Positions 5,050-6,747 of a stretch of DNA of 6,747 bases are shown piece after piece. Under the pieces are notes generated by a model, which made no database searches, was not told the origin of the DNA, and saw only the letters and a program-made list of their open reading frames with translations. The first letter of the stretch is position 1. Each line of letters begins with the position of its first letter. The position numbers and the translations under genes are program-made. Origin of the DNA: Planctomycetota bacterium (GTDB taxonomy: Bacteria; Planctomycetota; Planctomycetia; Pirellulales; Thermoguttaceae); NCBI GenBank assembly GCA_013202535.1, contig JABMRP010000339.1, positions 1 through 6,747 of the forward strand, given 5' to 3'.

Positions 5050-6747
5050 TCACATTTCAGCCAATGAATCCAGCAGTTCACCCCATTCCTCTTTCGTGTA
5101 ATTGGTTGTTTCCTCGAAGGGAACATCATTCTTCATTCGTTTCAGCAACACTTTGGCCTGTTCCAGGGTGCCGCGGGCGTCCAGCGGACGCTGCATGCGC
5201 CGGTAGGCGTTGGCGATCTGGACGTAGGCTTCCAGCGCCTCGGGGGAATTTCGATACCGGTTGGTAGCCAGCGAATAGGCCTTGACGGCCGCCTCGTACT
5301 GATCGAGGTCGAACAGCGTGCCCGCGATAAGGAAATAGCAGTTGCGCAACATGGCTTTCTCGGCACCGGTCAGATCGACCGGGTCGGACATTTCGATCGA
5401 CTGAGTCCCTTCCTGGCGGTCGAGCAGTCCGTCGCGGGATTTCTGCAAGTGTTCCAGAGACGCGCCGAGGAGTTCCCGCACTTGGCGAAATTCGGTCATC
5501 CGCGATCTTTCCATCTCGCTCTTATGGAGTCGCTCTTCGGCCGCCGTGGCCTGCCGGCGATACGTCATGGCGATCAGGTAGTTGCCTTCCATTTCGTGAG
5601 CCGTTCCGGCGCCGCGTTCGACCGATTCCTCCAACACGCGCAGCGCGTCGTCAAAACGTTCGGCGAAGTAGAGGAGTTTTCCCAGGGCGAAGAGCGAATC
5701 TCGCCATTCCTTACTGGCCGGAGTGAGCTCGCTGTTGAGGTTCTCGCGGAGCATCGCCTCGGCCTTCTCCGCATCGTCGACTTCGAGATAGGCGTTGGCG
5801 GCCATGAGCCGGGCCTGAAAACTGGCGGCGTCCTTGGGATAGAACTCGATACATTCGCCGAAGTCCTGCAGCGCCTCCTCGAACCGACCGAGGGCCAGCT
5901 TGGCTTGTCCCAGGAGGGACAACGCCCGGGGTCGGCGACGTCTCGATTCGTTTTTCAGATACTTATCGAGGATCCGCGCGGCGTTGCGATAGTCGTGGCC
6001 CTCGAAATAGCCATTGGCGCTGTCCCAAAGGAGATCGGTGTACTCGCTGGCGGCAAACTGCCGCCGGGCCAGCCGGGAAAACCCGCTACCGGCCCGGCGT
6101 AATTGTGTCCGGCCCTGGCTCCGCACGACCTCGGCATCGGCCAGCGACATCGAGTCGGCCTGTTCCAGCAGCGCGTGGCCCCAGGCCCGATGCGTTTCGG
6201 CGGTCAATTCCATGCCTCGGGCGACCGAGAACAGGGGCGACAGGTGTTGGGCAAGTTGCAGGGCCACTTCGTAGTTCTGTGTCTCGAGGTAGTGCCGGTA
6301 CGCCTTCATCGTGCGGTTTTGCAGTTCCTCCAGCGAAAGCCAGGGGTTGCTGAAGTTGGCCGGGTCGGAAACTCCCTCGAACACCTCCCGGTACGCGGCC
6401 AGCGACTTGGCGTCTTGCCCCGACTGCAACAACAGTTCGGCCTCCTGGAATCGCGCGGCAAAAGCCTCTGCCGTATTGGCGTACTTCTTTCGCGTGCGGG
6501 TAAACTGATGCACCGCGTCGCCATACGCTCCCGCTTCTTTTTGGCAGACGCCGATCAAATACATCGCCTTGCTCGTGGCTTGGGTCAGCAAGGTGTCGCG
6601 GCCTTGTGCCTGACGAAATATATCGATTGCTTCTTCGTACTTCCGGCGCGCCATCTTCCGATTGCGTTCGGCCAGGGCGAAGTCGGGCTCTTCTCCCTGC
6701 AACGCCCGGGCTTCGTGCATCAATACCTGCCCCCGCACCACCATCAC
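5050..6747 (-). CDS. Tetratricopeptide-repeat protein (C-terminal 565 residues; 5' end outside window)
   Basis: A long helical-repeat protein whose start is not in the window; the frame is open to the edge at 6747. Numbering from the edge, TPR-type helix pairs can be read at about residues 25-130 (for example YGDAVHQFTRTRKKYANTAE), 225-400 (ALSLLGQAKLALGRFEEALQ, and YLEVDDAEKAEAMLRENLN) and 470-540 (LFDLDQYEAAVKAYSLATNR, then AYVQIANAYRRM). Several carry the small-residue and aromatic positions of TPR/Sel1-like repeats, and the last resemble the YfiO/BamD type, in which a repeat ends in Y-x-N/D-S-P. A charged linker at about 400-455 (from AATAEERLHK onward) breaks the array. Such repeats bind other proteins; no catalytic motif is seen. 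Whether it takes part in flagellar assembly is unknown; the only hint is co-directional position 82 nt upstream of the FlgN-like gene. Its full length and any signal peptide or membrane anchor cannot be judged here. Confidence 0.88.
   Translation of the reverse strand: MMVVRGQVLMHEARALQGEEPDFALAERNRKMARRKYEEAIDIFRQAQGRDTLLTQATSKAMYLIGVCQKEAGAYGDAVHQFTRTRKKYANTAEAFAARFQEAELLLQSGQDAKSLAAYREVFEGVSDPANFSNPWLSLEELQNRTMKAYRHYLETQNYEVALQLAQHLSPLFSVARGMELTAETHRAWGHALLEQADSMSLADAEVVRSQGRTQLRRAGSGFSRLARRQFAASEYTDLLWDSANGYFEGHDYRNAARILDKYLKNESRRRRPRALSLLGQAKLALGRFEEALQDFGECIEFYPKDAASFQARLMAANAYLEVDDAEKAEAMLRENLNSELTPASKEWRDSLFALGKLLYFAERFDDALRVLEESVERGAGTAHEMEGNYLIAMTYRRQATAAEERLHKSEMERSRMTEFRQVRELLGASLEHLQKSRDGLLDRQEGTQSIEMSDPVDLTGAEKAMLRNCYFLIAGTLFDLDQYEAAVKAYSLATNRYRNSPEALEAYVQIANAYRRMQRPLDARGTLEQAKVLLKRMKNDVPFEETTNYTKEEWGELLDSLAEM

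Overview
The window is a GC-rich stretch of bacterial chromosome in which every supported gene lies on the minus strand, so the genes are transcribed from high to low coordinates. Most of it is a flagellar locus. The likely source is a planctomycete, possibly of the Pirellulales. I base this on the divergent FliF, the pairing of a soluble sensor kinase with an NtrC-type regulator beside flgB, the upstream TPR gene and the heptanucleotide repeats between genes. This is recognition from memory, so the phylum is moderately supported and anything finer is a guess.

Read in the direction of transcription, the right-hand block starts with the 3' part of a long TPR protein gene (6747-5050, 5' end outside the window). 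After a short spacer with a heptamer repeat tract comes a small coiled-coil protein resembling the FlgN export chaperone (4967-4518), then a soluble histidine kinase (4493-3633). The kinase gene overlaps by 4 nt a sigma-54-dependent response regulator with receiver, AAA+ and Fis domains (3636-2224). The pair resembles the FleS/FleR and FlrB/FlrC systems that control middle flagellar genes in other bacteria.

A 383-nt intergenic region follows (2223-1841). It is rich in inverted repeats and ends in a good candidate sigma-54 promoter (1922-1905) about 65 nt before the flgB start. The left-hand block is the basal-body operon flgB (1840-1403), flgC (1337-912), fliE (912-604) and the first 177 codons of fliF (533-1, running off the window). 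These encode the proximal rod proteins FlgB and FlgC, the rod-to-ring adaptor FliE and the MS-ring protein FliF, which are the first parts assembled.

The simplest reading is a self-contained circuit: the kinase phosphorylates the regulator, and the regulator drives sigma-54 polymerase at the promoter just downstream of its own gene to start basal-body synthesis. I see no RNA genes, insertion sequences, CRISPR arrays or sign of recent gene transfer, and no clearly novel multi-gene system. The items most worth a second look are the two related heptamer tracts, which are G-rich in the transcribed strand, and the palindromic region between the regulator gene and flgB.
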